A DNA stretch of 55,320 bases from Lachnospiraceae bacterium (GCA_016291405.1 JAEEXG010000011.1:1-55320), one strand, 5' to 3'; positions 36,134 to 44,929 are shown, counted from the stretch's first letter. Program-made: numbers and translations. The notes: a model not told the origin generated them from the sequence alone.

Positions 36134-36867
36134 TAACCATATATGTCATATATGGCATCAGTATATACTCCCTGTTGTTTGTAAATAATTAACGGTTTTA
36201 AAACTTCCATCCTTGAGCGTCCGCCTCGTACGGCTTCGATTAAAACCATGTTGGGCTCTTTATCTACAAAGGGGTATATAAGTTGCATCCTTTTAGGTTC
36301 CAGTTTGTACTTTTGAAGGGTTGCAAATATTTCTGCAAGCCTAAAAGGCCTGTGTACCAAGAAAAAGCTTCCGCCGCTTTTAAGCATGCTTGCGGCATTT
36401 TTTGCTACATCATCAAAGGTACACTTTACTTCATGCCTTGCTATGGCAAGCGTGTCATCGGGATTTTGAAGCCCGTGCTTTCCTATCATGTAGGGGGGAT
36501 TGCAGGTTACTGCGTCAAAAGAACCCTTCTTAAAGTATTTATCAGCTTCTTTAACATCACCTGTAACCACATCTATTTTATCTTGAAGGTCATTTAAAAG
36601 AACGCTTCTTTTTGCCATATCGGCTGAATCTTCCTGGATTTCAAGGGCACTTATGTGGCTTGCATCCGTTTTAGCCGAAAGCAAAATCGGAATAATTCCT
36701 GTGCCTGTACAAAGGTCCAACACTTTGGCTTCTTTTTTTACATGCACAAAACCTGAAAGCAAAACGGCATCCATCCCAAAGCAAAATCTTTTGGGGTCTT
36801 GAATGATTTTTAAATTGTTTCGCTCCAAATCATCGATTCGCTCGTTTTCTTTAAGCTTTATATCCAA
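36130..36867 (-). CDS. tRNA1(Val) (adenine(37)-N6)-methyltransferase-like protein (YabB/TrmN6 family)
   Basis: 245 residues. Rossmann methyltransferase with SAM motif VLDLCTGTGIIPILLSAK (about 48-65) and the amino-methyltransferase motif CNPPY (about 117-121), which marks N6-adenine methylation. The N-terminal IQDPKRFCFGMDAVLLSGFV is typical of YabB/TrmN6. It lies 3 bases after ricT, in the order holB-ricT-yabB known from Bacillus and Clostridia. The last codons hold a 19-base inverted repeat next to the acpP promoter. Confidence 0.92.
   Translation of the reverse strand: MDIKLKENERIDDLERNNLKIIQDPKRFCFGMDAVLLSGFVHVKKEAKVLDLCTGTGIIPILLSAKTDASHISALEIQEDSADMAKRSVLLNDLQDKIDVVTGDVKEADKYFKKGSFDAVTCNPPYMIGKHGLQNPDDTLAIARHEVKCTFDDVAKNAASMLKSGGSFFLVHRPFRLAEIFATLQKYKLEPKRMQLIYPFVDKEPNMVLIEAVRGGRSRMEVLKPLIIYKQQGVYTDAIYDIYGY
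36137..36155. repeat. 19-bp perfect inverted repeat at the 3' end of the methyltransferase gene
   Basis: CCATATATG-T-CATATATGG. It overlaps the codons for the last Ile-Tyr-Asp-Ile-Tyr-Gly and starts 4 bases upstream of the acpP -35, an ideal position for a regulator of acpP. It may also be a by-product of a repeated ATA-TAT codon pair. Confidence 0.5.
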
Positions 36868-36870
36868 TAC

Positions 36871-37749
36871 TTAATTCTCCAAGCCTTCAAGCTCTCTCTT
36901 TTCTTCTTCGGTAAGTTCAAGCTTCTTGTTTTTACGCTTCTTAAATGTAAGTTCTTCGGGCTTATATTCTTTAAGTTCCTTTTCATCGTCTTCTTCAACG
37001 ATTACTTTAACAATCTGTCTTAACACATTTACGGAATGAACCTGACCTTTTCTTCCTTCGGCGTTGATTGTAACTTCATCGCCTACATTTGGAAGGTTAC
37101 GGTTTAATTCTTCATAGGTTTCTTCTTCATTCTTTAAGCAGCACATAAGACGGCCGCATACACCGGAAATCTTTGTGGCATTTAAAGAAAGGTTTTGCTC
37201 TTTTGCCATCTTAATGGAAACAGGCTGGAAATCAGCCATGTAAGTGTTACAGCAAAGAGGACGTCCGCAGATACCGATGCCTCCTCTTAACTTAGCTTCG
37301 TCTCTTACACCTACCTGTCTCATTTCGATACGTGTGTGGAAGACTGCTGCCAAATCCTTTACAAGCTCTCTAAAGTCCACACGTCCGTCACTAAAATAGT
37401 AAAAAAGAATTTTATTGTTATCAAAGGTATATTCTGCGTTTATAAGCTTCATGGGAAGATTGCGCTTTTCAATCTTTTCTTTACAGATGGGCAATGCTTC
37501 CTGCTCTTTTCTTCTGTTTGTAGCTTCTCTTTCATCGTCTGCTTTTGTGGCAACTCTTATAACGCCTTTCAAAGGAGGGATGATCTTTTCATCTTCCACT
37601 TCGCAAACGCCAAGCACAACAGTACCGTATTCCATACCACGGGCTGTTTCTACAATAACGTGGTCGTCTCTTTTAATTTCTAAGTCTCCGGGAGCAAAGT
37701 AATACACCTTACCGGCTTCTCGGAAACGAACACCTACAACTTTCGTCAT
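36871..37749 (-). CDS. ricT: RicT/YaaT (PSP1 domain) RNA-processing and sporulation-phosphorelay protein
   Basis: 292 residues. The PSP1 domain covers most of the chain: KVVGVRFREAGKVYYFAPG at the start, LINAEYTFDNNKILFYYFSDGRVDFRELVKDLA in the middle, then GGIGICGRPLCCNTYM and SGVCGRLMCCLKNEEETYEEL. These cysteines match the ones that bind iron-sulfur clusters in the Bacillus subtilis RicAFT complex, which assists RNase Y and speeds Spo0A activation. A Lys/Glu-rich tail follows. It overlaps holB by 4 bases. Confidence 0.94.
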   Translation of the reverse strand: MTKVVGVRFREAGKVYYFAPGDLEIKRDDHVIVETARGMEYGTVVLGVCEVEDEKIIPPLKGVIRVATKADDEREATNRRKEQEALPICKEKIEKRNLPMKLINAEYTFDNNKILFYYFSDGRVDFRELVKDLAAVFHTRIEMRQVGVRDEAKLRGGIGICGRPLCCNTYMADFQPVSIKMAKEQNLSLNATKISGVCGRLMCCLKNEEETYEELNRNLPNVGDEVTINAEGRKGQVHSVNVLRQIVKVIVEEDDEKELKEYKPEELTFKKRKNKKLELTEEEKRELEGLEN

Positions 37750-38741
37750 CTATTCTTCTCCTGTATATTAAGCAACAGTAGTTCCATCGTAAGATCAAAG
37801 TTAACATTTGAATCTAAACGTTTTCTTGCTATTTCCAATTGATTTATGACTTCTTCAATGTCTTCATAAGACATTGCTTCCGACACCTTTTTAATATACT
37901 GTAACTCTTCCGTAAAAATCAAGTTATTTGAGTTCTTGCAGGCTTTATATAAAAGAACATCTCTAAACCATACAAGCATAATATCAAGGTAATCTGAAAT
38001 TTGCGTTTTCTTTTCGCTCATTTCTTTTATGGCCCCTGATATTTTCCAAGACTCCATATCTTTTATATGTTTTAAAAGATTTATGACGCTCTCTCTTAAT
38101 GCATCAAACTCTTCATTTTCAGAAAGCATCGCGGCTTTACCTAAATTACCTCTTGCAAAAGCCACGCAAATATCCGCTTTATAATCGGGAACCTTTTTTT
38201 CCCTCATTAGATACCCTTTAATGATGTCATCGCTTACAGGTCTCATATTAAGGGTGATTGCACGGCTTATTATTGTAGAAAGAAGCTCTTGCGTATTAGT
38301 GGTTAAAAGCATGATAACCGCATATTCCGGAGGCTCCTCAAAAGTCTTTAATAAAGCATTCTGAGCCTGCTGATTCATTTTTTCCGCTTCGTTTACAATA
38401 TATATTTTCTTTTTACCCGCGTAGGGCTTTATATTAATATCTGAGTTTATCTGAGTACGTATGTCATCTACGCTTATTACATTCGGCTTTTCATGTGTGA
38501 CATATATAATATCGGGATTGTTGTCTTCAAGGGCCTGCCTGCAGCTATGGCACTTTCCGCAAGGAACTTCACCCTCAGACTCACATAGCAAAGCTGCAGC
38601 AAAAATTCGGGCAATAAATTCTTTACCCGAATATTTTTCTCCGCTTAGTATGTAAGCGTGAGATACCTTGTCAAGTTCAATGGCCCGTTTAAGGTGATCT
38701 TTAATATGTTCCTGGCCGTAAATGTCGTTAAAGCTTAGCAT
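37746..38741 (-). CDS. holB: DNA polymerase III, delta' subunit
   Basis: 331 residues, AAA+ clamp-loader fold. The zinc module is CESEGEVPCGKCHSC (about 53-67). The P-loop is degenerate (SGEKYSGKEF), as in delta' proteins that do not hydrolyse ATP. It also has YIVNEAEKMNQQAQNALLKTFEEPP and the sensor region IISRAITLNMRP. It loads the sliding clamp at the replication fork. It sits in the conserved cluster yaaR-holB-ricT, 13 bases after yaaR. Confidence 0.94.
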   Translation of the reverse strand: MLSFNDIYGQEHIKDHLKRAIELDKVSHAYILSGEKYSGKEFIARIFAAALLCESEGEVPCGKCHSCRQALEDNNPDIIYVTHEKPNVISVDDIRTQINSDINIKPYAGKKKIYIVNEAEKMNQQAQNALLKTFEEPPEYAVIMLLTTNTQELLSTIISRAITLNMRPVSDDIIKGYLMREKKVPDYKADICVAFARGNLGKAAMLSENEEFDALRESVINLLKHIKDMESWKISGAIKEMSEKKTQISDYLDIMLVWFRDVLLYKACKNSNNLIFTEELQYIKKVSEAMSYEDIEEVINQLEIARKRLDSNVNFDLTMELLLLNIQEKNR

Positions 38742-38754
38742 ATTACCCCTGTCT

Positions 38755-39195
38755 TTAGGTAAAGATATCTAAAATCAAACCTCTTATATCCCCGATTTTT
38801 TGAAGGATGGAAATATTATCCTTTTGCTCTTTCATTAATTCCTGGGCAAGCTCGTCTAAGTTTTCATCTATCAGACGAATGATACCGTATACTCTGTGAC
38901 GTCCCTTTCTGTCTAAGAAATTCTCTCTTGAAAAGGCATGGGAACGAGACACTATTTCATTCATAAAATCTTTAATGAGGCTTCTGTATCTACGCATATC
39001 CTTTATGTCTTTTTTCTTTGATATGCGCTCGCCCTGCATGGTAATCTCTTCCATTAAAGAAGTTAAGCGTGCCTGCAAATCTTCTTCGGAAATCTTGCTC
39101 ATAAGCATAAACTTAAACTCTTCGCTTGATTTCTGAACATTTGTCACATTCTGAATTTGCCCTGATTGAGTTATCTGATTGATCTTAACGTCCAT
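38755..39195 (-). CDS. yaaR: YaaR family (DUF327) protein
   Basis: 146 residues, helical and charged. The N-terminal 25 residues are polar and likely disordered. The core has EEITMQGERISKKKDIKDMRRYRSLIKDFMNEIV and RGHRVYGIIRLIDENLDELAQEL-like segments, typical of YaaR. Its molecular role is unknown; in Firmicutes it stands next to tmk and holB. Here it lies 3 bases after a guanylate-kinase-like gene and 13 bases before holB. Confidence 0.9.
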   Translation of the reverse strand: MDVKINQITQSGQIQNVTNVQKSSEEFKFMLMSKISEEDLQARLTSLMEEITMQGERISKKKDIKDMRRYRSLIKDFMNEIVSRSHAFSRENFLDRKGRHRVYGIIRLIDENLDELAQELMKEQKDNISILQKIGDIRGLILDIFT

Positions 39196-39198
39196 ACG

Positions 39199-39786
39199 CT
39201 ACTCCATATTTTCGTGTATGTAATCCTCAATTTCTTGTAAACAAACATTTAACTCGTTATTGTAAAAGCGTCTTTTAATCTTGGCGCTTTGAATCTTTTC
39301 TTCGCTAAAATCCGCAGAATCGGCTAAAAACCTTCTGCACATTTCTTCGTATTTAGGCTTATCCTGTTTCTTTTCTCTGTTAAGAGCTCTTTGAAGTCTC
39401 ACTCCGTCATCAAGCTCAACAAGTACAGGTATTATCCTATTGTTTCCGTAGTATTCACAGATTTTAACGTACGACTCAAGGGTACCGATTGTAATGTAAT
39501 TATCCCTGTCGTTTATCTGCCCGTCATCTACGGTAAAATATCTCCAAGGTCCGTGAATGGTGTTATAGCACCTGTCTTCTATTACTTTACCTTCATCTTT
39601 AAGCTTGTTAAAGCCCGCTTCATCGGTAAAGAAATATTCCTGCCCGTCCTTTTCGCCTTCTCTTATAGGACGTGTGGTATAAGAAACTATCGTTTTAAAG
39701 TTAAACGTGTTCTTTCTTATAAGCTCTTTAAAGATTGTATCCTTTCCCGTTGAGCTTTTCCCCATTATATAAACTATCTTACCCAA
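39199..39786 (-). CDS. Guanylate-kinase-like P-loop protein
   Basis: 195 residues. The P-loop is GKSSTGKDT (about 9-17); many guanylate kinases have GPSGxGKxT. SYTTRPIREGEKDGQEYFFTDEAGF matches the GMP-binding arm of guanylate kinase. The middle part is less conserved: the usual EWAEVHGNYYGT is replaced by DRCYNTIHGPWRYFTV. It is probably a nucleoside-monophosphate kinase variant that may not be the main Gmk. It takes the place that tmk has in the Bacillus holB cluster. It is between the HD gene (3-base gap) and yaaR. Confidence 0.83.
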   Translation of the reverse strand: MGKIVYIMGKSSTGKDTIFKELIRKNTFNFKTIVSYTTRPIREGEKDGQEYFFTDEAGFNKLKDEGKVIEDRCYNTIHGPWRYFTVDDGQINDRDNYITIGTLESYVKICEYYGNNRIIPVLVELDDGVRLQRALNREKKQDKPKYEEMCRRFLADSADFSEEKIQSAKIKRRFYNNELNVCLQEIEDYIHENME

Positions 39787-39789
39787 TAC

Positions 39790-40296
39790 TTATCCCCTGG
39801 CCTTTACTCTTATTAGTTTAGGAAGTTTGTGGAGCCTTAATGATTCCACAGTAGAAATGTATTTATCTGCCGCAGTCACCACCCATGCTTCTCTGCACTT
39901 AGGTATATGCCTTAAGGTAAGCGGCCACATATGAGAAGAAATAATATTCTTTTCTTTTTCAGTAAGAGTAAATTCTTTTGAAGCATTTTTTAAAGCGATT
40001 CCCGGATGCTTAAAGCCGTGGAGGTTCTTTAATCCGCAATGCTCCGGCGCATGCCAGTCATAAAGAAAGAAATCGTGTAAAAGAGCGCCTCTTGTAAGTT
40101 CCCTTTCATTACACTTTACATTAAATCTTCTGTTAAGCCACATACTTAAAAATGCCACTTTCAAGCAATGCTTTCTGACCGTTATATCGGAATGTTGAAT
40201 ATTGTTTTCGCTTTCAATAAAATTTTTAGAGTTTAAAATGTCTTCCGCATACATTTTCATGTCGCGAGAAATTTCTTTTTTGTTGATCCTTGTCAT
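39790..40296 (-). CDS. HD-domain phosphohydrolase
   Basis: 168 residues. Metal-binding histidines of an HD domain are seen as HCLKVAF, GALLHDFFLYDWH (the His-Asp pair, about 92-93) and SSHMWPL, with AWVVTAADKYIST as the fourth element. It probably cleaves a phosphate ester of a nucleotide. Similar stand-alone HD proteins occur in many Clostridia and their substrate is unknown. It heads the operon with the guanylate-kinase-like gene, yaaR, holB, ricT and the methyltransferase. The promoter was not clearly seen; TATTAT lies about 40 bases upstream. Confidence 0.87.
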   Translation of the reverse strand: MTRINKKEISRDMKMYAEDILNSKNFIESENNIQHSDITVRKHCLKVAFLSMWLNRRFNVKCNERELTRGALLHDFFLYDWHAPEHCGLKNLHGFKHPGIALKNASKEFTLTEKEKNIISSHMWPLTLRHIPKCREAWVVTAADKYISTVESLRLHKLPKLIRVKARG

Positions 40297-40378
40297 TACT
40301 AACCTCTATCTTAAAACTATCTTTTATAATACCACAAATACTTAGTCTTTACCATTTAACCTTTAGCAGTAAAAGTGA

Positions 40379-40408
40379 TTCACACAGTAACCCATTTTAC
40401 TATATAAT
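40379..40408 (+). promoter_or_regulatory. Promoter of the heparinase-like gene
   Basis: TTCACA (40379-40384), an 18-base spacer and TATAAT (40403-40408). The ATG at 40477 follows AAAGGGA. Confidence 0.78.
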
Positions 40409-40476
40409 TACACTATAAACTTTGTTACCAAACGAAATATTTTATTGATGATTTCTTAAGTAAGAAAGGGACTCAT

Positions 40477-42291
40477 ATGTTTGCAGAATTAGGTTCAAAA
40501 TACACTTCTTTACTATCCGGTTTTGACGCTTATCCAAGCGCATCAGACAGAAGCGCTTATAATAACCTTAATAAAGAGGACAAAGAAAAAGCTGTAAAAA
40601 ACGCCGAAAAGTACTTAGGGTTTGAATTTAAAGCTATTCCCATAACCGCATTCATGGAATATTCAAGAACCGGTAACAGAAGTAACTTTGAATCTTTAAA
40701 CTTTTCAAAGCGCTATGCCCTAAATGCCTTGATTGTGGGTGAATGCGTAGAGCACACCGGCCGCTTTCTTGATGACATTTTAAACGGTATTTATTCTTTG
40801 TGCGAAGAAAGTGCATGGCAGTTACCTGCACACAATTCTTATATAAGAGACACCCCTTCTTTTAACTTACCTGATGTAACAGATCCCGTAATTGATTTAT
40901 TTGCCGCTGAAACTGGTGCTTTACTTTCCATGGCAAAGTATCTTTTATTTGATGACTTTGAAAGAATCAATCCCTTCATTAATAAGATGATTGATTCTAT
41001 CCTTGAAAAAAGAATATATACTCCCTACATTAACAGACATTTCTGGTGGATGGGAAACGGTGATGAAAAAATGTGTAACTGGACGGTATGGTGCACTCAA
41101 AACGTTTTGCTATCCGTCTTTCTAAACAAAAATACTTCCGATGAATTAAGAAGAAACGTCTTTTTAAAGGCCTGCAAAAGTATCGACGCCTTTTTAAAGG
41201 ATTACGGCGTAGATGGTTGTTGCGATGAAGGCGCTCACTACTATCGTCACTCAGCTCTTTGCTTATTTAACTGTGCATTTATTCTAAACAATGTTACAGG
41301 CGGTTTCTTTGACTCTGTCTTTAACGAAGAAAAGATTAAGAATATAGCAACCTACATATTTAACGTAAACATTGAAGATAAGTATTACTTTAACTTTGCG
41401 GATTGCTCCGCCGTAATAGACAGAGCAGGCGCAAGAGAATACTTATTTGCCAAAGCTATCGGAAACCTTGATATGATGCGCTTTGCAGCAAGAGATTTTA
41501 AGATTGGTGACGATGAAAAAAACGAAGGCGAATTGAATCTTTTCTATTGTATACAGGAGCTGTTTACTTCAGCTGAAATAAAGGACTTTGATACAGACCT
41601 TCCCATTGTACATAAAGATTTTTATTATGAAAGCGTCGGCCTTTTTATAGCAAGAGGCGATAAATTTGCTTTGGCAGTAAAGGCAGGAAACAACGGAGAT
41701 TCCCACAATCACAATGACACAGGAAGTGTGATTGTATACAAGGAAGGAAAACCTGTTTTAATTGACGTGGGAGTTGAAACGTATACACAAAAAACATTTT
41801 CTAGCGAACGATACGATATTTGGACAATGCAGTCGGCTTTCCACAACCTTCCTACCATTAATAACGTAATGCAAAAGGATGGCGCGGAATATAAAGCAAC
41901 CGATGTTGAATACTTTTTAAGTGATGCAATTTCAGATATCAAGATGGATATCGCCAAAGCCTATACTAAGGATGCCGGTGTTAAGTCATACAAGAGACAT
42001 GTTTCTTTGTACAAATCAAAACAAATTGTAATCGAGGATGAAATTGAATTTACTAAAGGAGATATTTCTTCAAACAGTTTCTTCTTAAGCTTCATGACTT
42101 ACGAAAGGCCTGTTATATCCGGAAATGAAATTACGATTGATAACGCTAAAATGCAAATAATCGGTGATTCACTTATTTCATTTGAAGAGATACCGATCGA
42201 AGACGACAGACTTAAATGGGCCTGGAAGCATAACATCTACAGAATAATCGTTACTCCGAGAGTACAGAAGTTAATGATTGCGATAGTATAA
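40477..42291 (+). CDS. Heparinase II/III-like protein, without signal peptide
   Basis: 604 residues. An alpha/alpha-toroid N-terminal part (about 60-350, with HFWWMGNGDEKMCNWTVWCTQN and CCDEGAHYYRHSA) is followed by the beta-sandwich heparinase II/III domain (about 375-600). Its core SHNHNDTGSVIVYKEGKPVLIDVG, Tyr in VETYTQKTF and SAFHNLPTINNVMQ match the family's catalytic region. Such lyases cut uronic-acid polysaccharides or oligosaccharides. No signal peptide or membrane helix is seen, so it would act inside the cell on imported oligosaccharides. It is monocistronic with a strong promoter and terminator. The substrate is unknown. Confidence 0.88.
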   Translation: MFAELGSKYTSLLSGFDAYPSASDRSAYNNLNKEDKEKAVKNAEKYLGFEFKAIPITAFMEYSRTGNRSNFESLNFSKRYALNALIVGECVEHTGRFLDDILNGIYSLCEESAWQLPAHNSYIRDTPSFNLPDVTDPVIDLFAAETGALLSMAKYLLFDDFERINPFINKMIDSILEKRIYTPYINRHFWWMGNGDEKMCNWTVWCTQNVLLSVFLNKNTSDELRRNVFLKACKSIDAFLKDYGVDGCCDEGAHYYRHSALCLFNCAFILNNVTGGFFDSVFNEEKIKNIATYIFNVNIEDKYYFNFADCSAVIDRAGAREYLFAKAIGNLDMMRFAARDFKIGDDEKNEGELNLFYCIQELFTSAEIKDFDTDLPIVHKDFYYESVGLFIARGDKFALAVKAGNNGDSHNHNDTGSVIVYKEGKPVLIDVGVETYTQKTFSSERYDIWTMQSAFHNLPTINNVMQKDGAEYKATDVEYFLSDAISDIKMDIAKAYTKDAGVKSYKRHVSLYKSKQIVIEDEIEFTKGDISSNSFFLSFMTYERPVISGNEITIDNAKMQIIGDSLISFEEIPIEDDRLKWAWKHNIYRIIVTPRVQKLMIAIV

Positions 42292-42297
42292 AGAAAA

Positions 42298-42327
42298 GCC
42301 TGAAATCCTAAGATTTCAGGCTTTTTT
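42298..42327. terminator. Bidirectional terminator after the heparinase-like gene
   Basis: The perfect 10-bp arms GCCTGAAATC and GATTTCAGGC, loop CTAA, followed by six T on plus; on minus CTTTTCTTT follows. It sits between convergent genes. Confidence 0.92.
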
Positions 42328-42328
42328 A

Positions 42329-43219
42329 TCAATGCGATTCTACTATTTCTTTTGCAAGTGCACGAGCATGCTCTAAATACCAGTGATCTTCATCCTCATC
42401 GGCTTCTATAAATTCAACATACTCATTAAGAATGGCAAGTTTAATATCATAAAGGTACTGCTCATAGTCAGGCTTTTTTCTAAGCAATTCATACACACGG
42501 TCAACAAAAATCTTCTTTTGATTATCATTCATGTAAAAGGGAAATGTGGCTCTGTTTTCCGTTGCATGAGCAATAAACCTTGCAATATCAAGAGAATAAG
42601 GCAATATTCCGCCAAATCCCCAATCGATTATGTATACAGTGCCCTCATGATTCAGAGTATTAAACTCCATGAAATCACCATTTGACATGGTTCTGGGGCA
42701 TTCCAATTGACGGTCAAGAAATACTTTATAAGCTTTACCGATAACATCATTGCTTTTAATAAATGAATATCTCTTTTGAATTCTTTGTATATAGGCATCG
42801 AAGCGTTCTGTGTCCACACTGTCCCAATAAGCATTTTGAATAGCCGCTATGCTTTCTGCCGCCTTTATCGCCAGATCATCTGTCATATCGCGTAAATCAT
42901 CGCCTTCGATACTTTCAAGGATAATCCACAAATTCTTTCCGTCTACATATCTTCCGTAATATTTGGGAACATTAAAACTCTCTGAGTTAAGATACTTTTC
43001 ATAGTTTGAAGCCTCTCGCTCAGATGCCTTTTTCATTATCCTTTTTCCATTTTTAGTTTTAATCTTATAAACATCATATTTTCTGAACTCATCCTCATTA
43101 GGTCCATATTGTTCACATATCCCGGACATAGATTCTACTATGCCTGAACCAAGGATGTTTTCAGCAATACTCTGTATTTTCTCACTTACTTCATCTATTT
43201 CAAATTGCCCAACTTCCAT
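42329..43219 (-). CDS. Aminoglycoside phosphotransferase/choline-kinase-like small-molecule kinase
   Basis: 296 residues from the ATG at 43219, preceded by GGGGTAA. A longer frame to 43297 reads through the pgi terminator hairpin and is rejected. The fold is eukaryotic-like kinase of APH type: KYDVYKIKTKNGKRIMKKA (probable lysine), ILESIEGDDLRDM (hinge), MSNGDFMEFNTLN (catalytic loop, Asn-Gly-Asp in place of His-Gly-Asp) and YIIDWGFGG (metal-binding Asp). Its substrate is unknown; an antibiotic-resistance role is not supported by anything seen here. The gene starts only about 27 bases after the pgi terminator, so its promoter must overlap that hairpin. Confidence 0.85.
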   Translation of the reverse strand: MEVGQFEIDEVSEKIQSIAENILGSGIVESMSGICEQYGPNEDEFRKYDVYKIKTKNGKRIMKKASEREASNYEKYLNSESFNVPKYYGRYVDGKNLWIILESIEGDDLRDMTDDLAIKAAESIAAIQNAYWDSVDTERFDAYIQRIQKRYSFIKSNDVIGKAYKVFLDRQLECPRTMSNGDFMEFNTLNHEGTVYIIDWGFGGILPYSLDIARFIAHATENRATFPFYMNDNQKKIFVDRVYELLRKKPDYEQYLYDIKLAILNEYVEFIEADEDEDHWYLEHARALAKEIVESH

Positions 43220-43245
43220 ACCATTACCCCATAATAGTTTTTTGT

Positions 43246-43283
43246 AAAAAAAAGCAGGAACCCGCATACGCGTTTTCCTGCTT
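43246..43283 (-). terminator. Terminator after pgi
   Basis: The arms AAGCAGGAA and TTCCTGCTT enclose a smaller hairpin (CGC-GTAT-GCG) and are followed by seven to eight T on the minus strand. Confidence 0.9.
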
Positions 43284-43297
43284 TTTGGGTTAATCAA

Positions 43298-44878
43298 TTA
43301 AATATTCAACAAATCGCTGTAAGCTTTTAATGCTCCGTCTGTATCGTGTGCAAGTACTTTCTTTGCAAGTACCTTTCCTAACTGTACGCCTTCCTGGTCG
43401 AAGGAGTTAAGGTTCCATGTAAAGCCCTGGAACATAATCTTGTTTTCAAAGTGTGAAAGGAGTGCTCCGAGTGCTTCGGGAGTAAGCTTTTCGCCTGTGA
43501 TAATGCTTGAAGGGCGTCCGCCGTCAAAATATTTGTTCTTATTTTCATCGTCCTTACCGCAAGCAAATGCAACAATCTGAGCTGCCACGTTAGCGCAAAG
43601 CTTCTGCTGGCTTGTGCTTCCCTGAATGTTAACATCTGTTCCGATCTGGCTGTTCTTAAATCCAACAAACTGTAAAGGAATGATATCTGTTCCCTGATGT
43701 AAAAGCTGATAGAAGCTGTGCTGTCCGTTTGTACCGGGTTCACCAAAGATGATGGGGCCTGTTACATAGTTAACAGGTTCACCGAATCTGTTAACTGACT
43801 TTCCGTTTGATTCCATATCAGCCTGCTGCAAGTGTGCAGGGAATCTTGAAAGTGCCTGTGAATAAGGAAGAACTGCAGTTGCTCCAAATCCAAGTACGTT
43901 TCTTTCATATACTCCGATAAGAGCATCCATCATTGCAGGATTTTTCTTAATGTCTTTGTTTGTAGCAAGCTTATCTTCTTTTGCTGCTCCGTCAAGGAAT
44001 CTGGCAAATACTTCGGGGCCGAATGCAAGTGATAATACTGCTCCGCCAACTGCTGAAGTGGAAGAAAATCTTCCGCCGATAAAGTCATCCATGAAGAATG
44101 CATCAAGGTAATCTGAGCTCTTTGCCAAAGGTGATGTTTCGCTTGTAACTGCAATCATGTGCTTTGAAGCATCAAGACCTGCTTTCTTTAAAGCGTCCTT
44201 TACAAAAGATTCATTGGTAAGAGTCTCAAGTGTGGTACCTGACTTAGATACTAAAATGAATATTGCATGAGCTACATCTACGCCGTTTAAAACGCCTGCA
44301 GCATCATCGGGGTCAACGTTTGAAATGAATTTTGCTTCCATTTTAAAGTTGCCTGTAGCCTTTGCCCAGTTTTCTAAAGCTAAGTACATAGCTCTGGGTC
44401 CAAGGTCTGAACCACCGATACCTATCTGTACAACAGTTGTAAACTTTTCGCCCTTAGCGTTTGTGATTTCACCTGCATGTACCTTATTTGCAAAATCGGC
44501 AATCTTTTTCTGAACGCCAACATAAAATTCTCTTTTATCTACGCCATCAGCTACAACTTTGTTTCCAAGCTGTCCTCTGGTTAACTGATGAAGCACCAAT
44601 CTCTTTTCACCAGTGTTGATTACTTCACCGTTATATAAAGCTTCAAACTTTTCGGTAAGCTCAGCTTCATCTGCAAGCTTTTGAAGCTTATCAATTATTT
44701 CCCCATCAACGGCCTTTGCAGCGTAGTTATAAGTCATATCTGCTGCCATGTCGATTGAGTATTCTTTTACTCTCTTTGCACCGTTATCACCGGCCATTAC
44801 TTCTTTAAGCTTTACAGCTTTAGCGTTTTTAAGGTCGTTAAAAGCTGCAAGTTTGTCAAGGTTCTTCCATTCTGCCAT
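43298..44878 (-). CDS. pgi: Glucose-6-phosphate isomerase, long (Escherichia coli-like) type
   Basis: 526 residues from the ATG at 44878. GGAGG lies 8 bases upstream, while the in-frame TTG at 44893 overlaps that site. It interconverts glucose 6-phosphate and fructose 6-phosphate in glycolysis. Landmarks are QIGIGGSDLGPRAMY, VSKSGTTLETLTN, MESNGKSVNRFG, GEPGTNGQHSFYQLLHQGTD (active-site Glu and His) and the C-terminal lysine region QEGVQLGKVLAKKV. Many Firmicutes have a shorter PGI of about 450 residues; this one is of the longer proteobacterial/eukaryotic type. Monocistronic with a near-consensus promoter. Confidence 0.96.
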   Translation of the reverse strand: MAEWKNLDKLAAFNDLKNAKAVKLKEVMAGDNGAKRVKEYSIDMAADMTYNYAAKAVDGEIIDKLQKLADEAELTEKFEALYNGEVINTGEKRLVLHQLTRGQLGNKVVADGVDKREFYVGVQKKIADFANKVHAGEITNAKGEKFTTVVQIGIGGSDLGPRAMYLALENWAKATGNFKMEAKFISNVDPDDAAGVLNGVDVAHAIFILVSKSGTTLETLTNESFVKDALKKAGLDASKHMIAVTSETSPLAKSSDYLDAFFMDDFIGGRFSSTSAVGGAVLSLAFGPEVFARFLDGAAKEDKLATNKDIKKNPAMMDALIGVYERNVLGFGATAVLPYSQALSRFPAHLQQADMESNGKSVNRFGEPVNYVTGPIIFGEPGTNGQHSFYQLLHQGTDIIPLQFVGFKNSQIGTDVNIQGSTSQQKLCANVAAQIVAFACGKDDENKNKYFDGGRPSSIITGEKLTPEALGALLSHFENKIMFQGFTWNLNSFDQEGVQLGKVLAKKVLAHDTDGALKAYSDLLNI

Positions 44879-44929
44879 CTTTTCATCCTCCAAGATTTTG
44901 TTTCTTTTTAACTTCCAAAATCAATCGTT

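Noticed and set aside
43220-43297. N-terminal extension of the kinase-like gene downstream of pgi.
   Set aside because: The extension is encoded by the pgi terminator hairpin and its T run.
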